Shown here one piece after another: positions 5,590-5,676 of a stretch of DNA of 5,676 nucleotides. The translations under genes and the position numbers were made by a program. Location of the stretch: the NCBI GenBank assembly GCA_947166165.1, contig CAMVDK010000200.1:1-5676 (forward strand), in the 5' to 3' direction. The stretch is from an uncultured Porphyromonadaceae bacterium (GTDB taxonomy: Bacteria; Bacteroidota; Bacteroidia; Bacteroidales; Muribaculaceae). The notes under the pieces were generated by a model. That model made no database searches. It was not told the origin of the DNA and worked only from the letters and a program-made list of their open reading frames with translations. How positions within the stretch are numbered: position 1 is the stretch's first letter; each line of letters begins with the position of its first letter.

Positions 5590-5676
5590 ATGAGAAAATC
5601 ACTCCGTTCGGTGGAATTTATGCCTCTTCCGAAATTTGGAGTGATGGCTGACATAAAAGGCAAGATGGCGTGTTAT
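5590..5676 (+). CDS. Unidentified open reading frame, 3' partial at window edge
   Basis: An ATG at 5590 opens a frame of 29 codons without a stop up to the window end. The peptide begins MRKSLRSVEF and continues MPLPKFGVMADIKGK to MACY. I do not recognise a family, and no domain or membrane segment can be judged from this length. In favour: an A-rich start context (ATAAAAA directly before ATG), typical of Bacteroidota initiation, and a promoter-like sequence about 60 bp upstream. Against: 29 open codons can occur by chance, and an imperfect inverted repeat (5599-5644) lies inside the frame. Codons are AT-richer (AGA, AAA, TCA, CGT, TTT, CCT, CTT) than in the other genes, which end almost always in C or G. 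That could mean a gene acquired by transfer, for example in a mobile element, but nothing visible proves it. Confidence 0.4.
   Translation, partial: MRKSLRSVEFMPLPKFGVMADIKGKMACY
5599..5644 (+). repeat. Imperfect hairpin (7 + 5 bp stem) in the right-edge ORF
   Basis: TCACTCC (5599-5605) pairs with GGAGTGA (5638-5644), and inside it TTCGG (5607-5611) pairs with CCGAA (5629-5633). The two stems are separated by an internal loop of G on one side and ATTT on the other, with a 17-nt apical loop. It starts 9 nt after the putative ATG. It could be an RNA structure affecting translation, a subterminal hairpin of a mobile element, or a chance pairing. Confidence 0.4.

Overview
The window looks like chromosomal DNA from a high-GC member of the Bacteroidales (Bacteroidota). 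Three things point there. The penicillin-binding protein, the histidine-type phosphatases and the short two-TM phosphatidylserine decarboxylase all resemble Bacteroidota versions. The recognisable promoters fit the Bacteroidota -33 TTTG / -7 TAnnTTTG pattern. Start codons lack Shine-Dalgarno sequences. Family level cannot be fixed from the sequence alone.

Layout. Positions 1-1806 (+) hold the C-terminal three quarters of a class A penicillin-binding protein (PBP1A type), cut at its 5' end by the window edge. After 41 bp come two tandem, clearly paralogous secreted histidine-type phosphatases (1848-3146 and 3213-4538, +). The 66 bp between them contain a phased 8-bp array of self-complementary TCGA-centred units. 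The second phosphatase converges, across 36 bp, on psd (4575-5273, -), a phosphatidylserine decarboxylase. Upstream of psd the DNA switches abruptly from GC-rich coding sequence to an AT-rich intergenic region (about 5274-5589). That region carries two divergent Bacteroidota-type promoters, each with an inverted repeat at its upstream side. From 5590 an open reading frame with AT-richer codon use runs off the right edge and is not recognised.

How the genes fit together. All four identified genes act at the cell envelope: peptidoglycan synthesis (PBP1A), periplasmic or surface phosphate-ester hydrolysis (two phosphatases) and membrane phospholipid synthesis (Psd). The first three are co-directional and closely spaced, so they are plausibly one transcription unit. 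psd is separately promoted and convergent. No mobile element, CRISPR array, rRNA or tRNA gene is seen. The most unusual parts are the 8-bp array between the paralogous phosphatases, the HE (rather than HD or HAE) catalytic dyad of those phosphatases, and the structured divergent promoter region leading to the unidentified right-edge ORF. I see no convincing case for a wholly new multi-gene system here.
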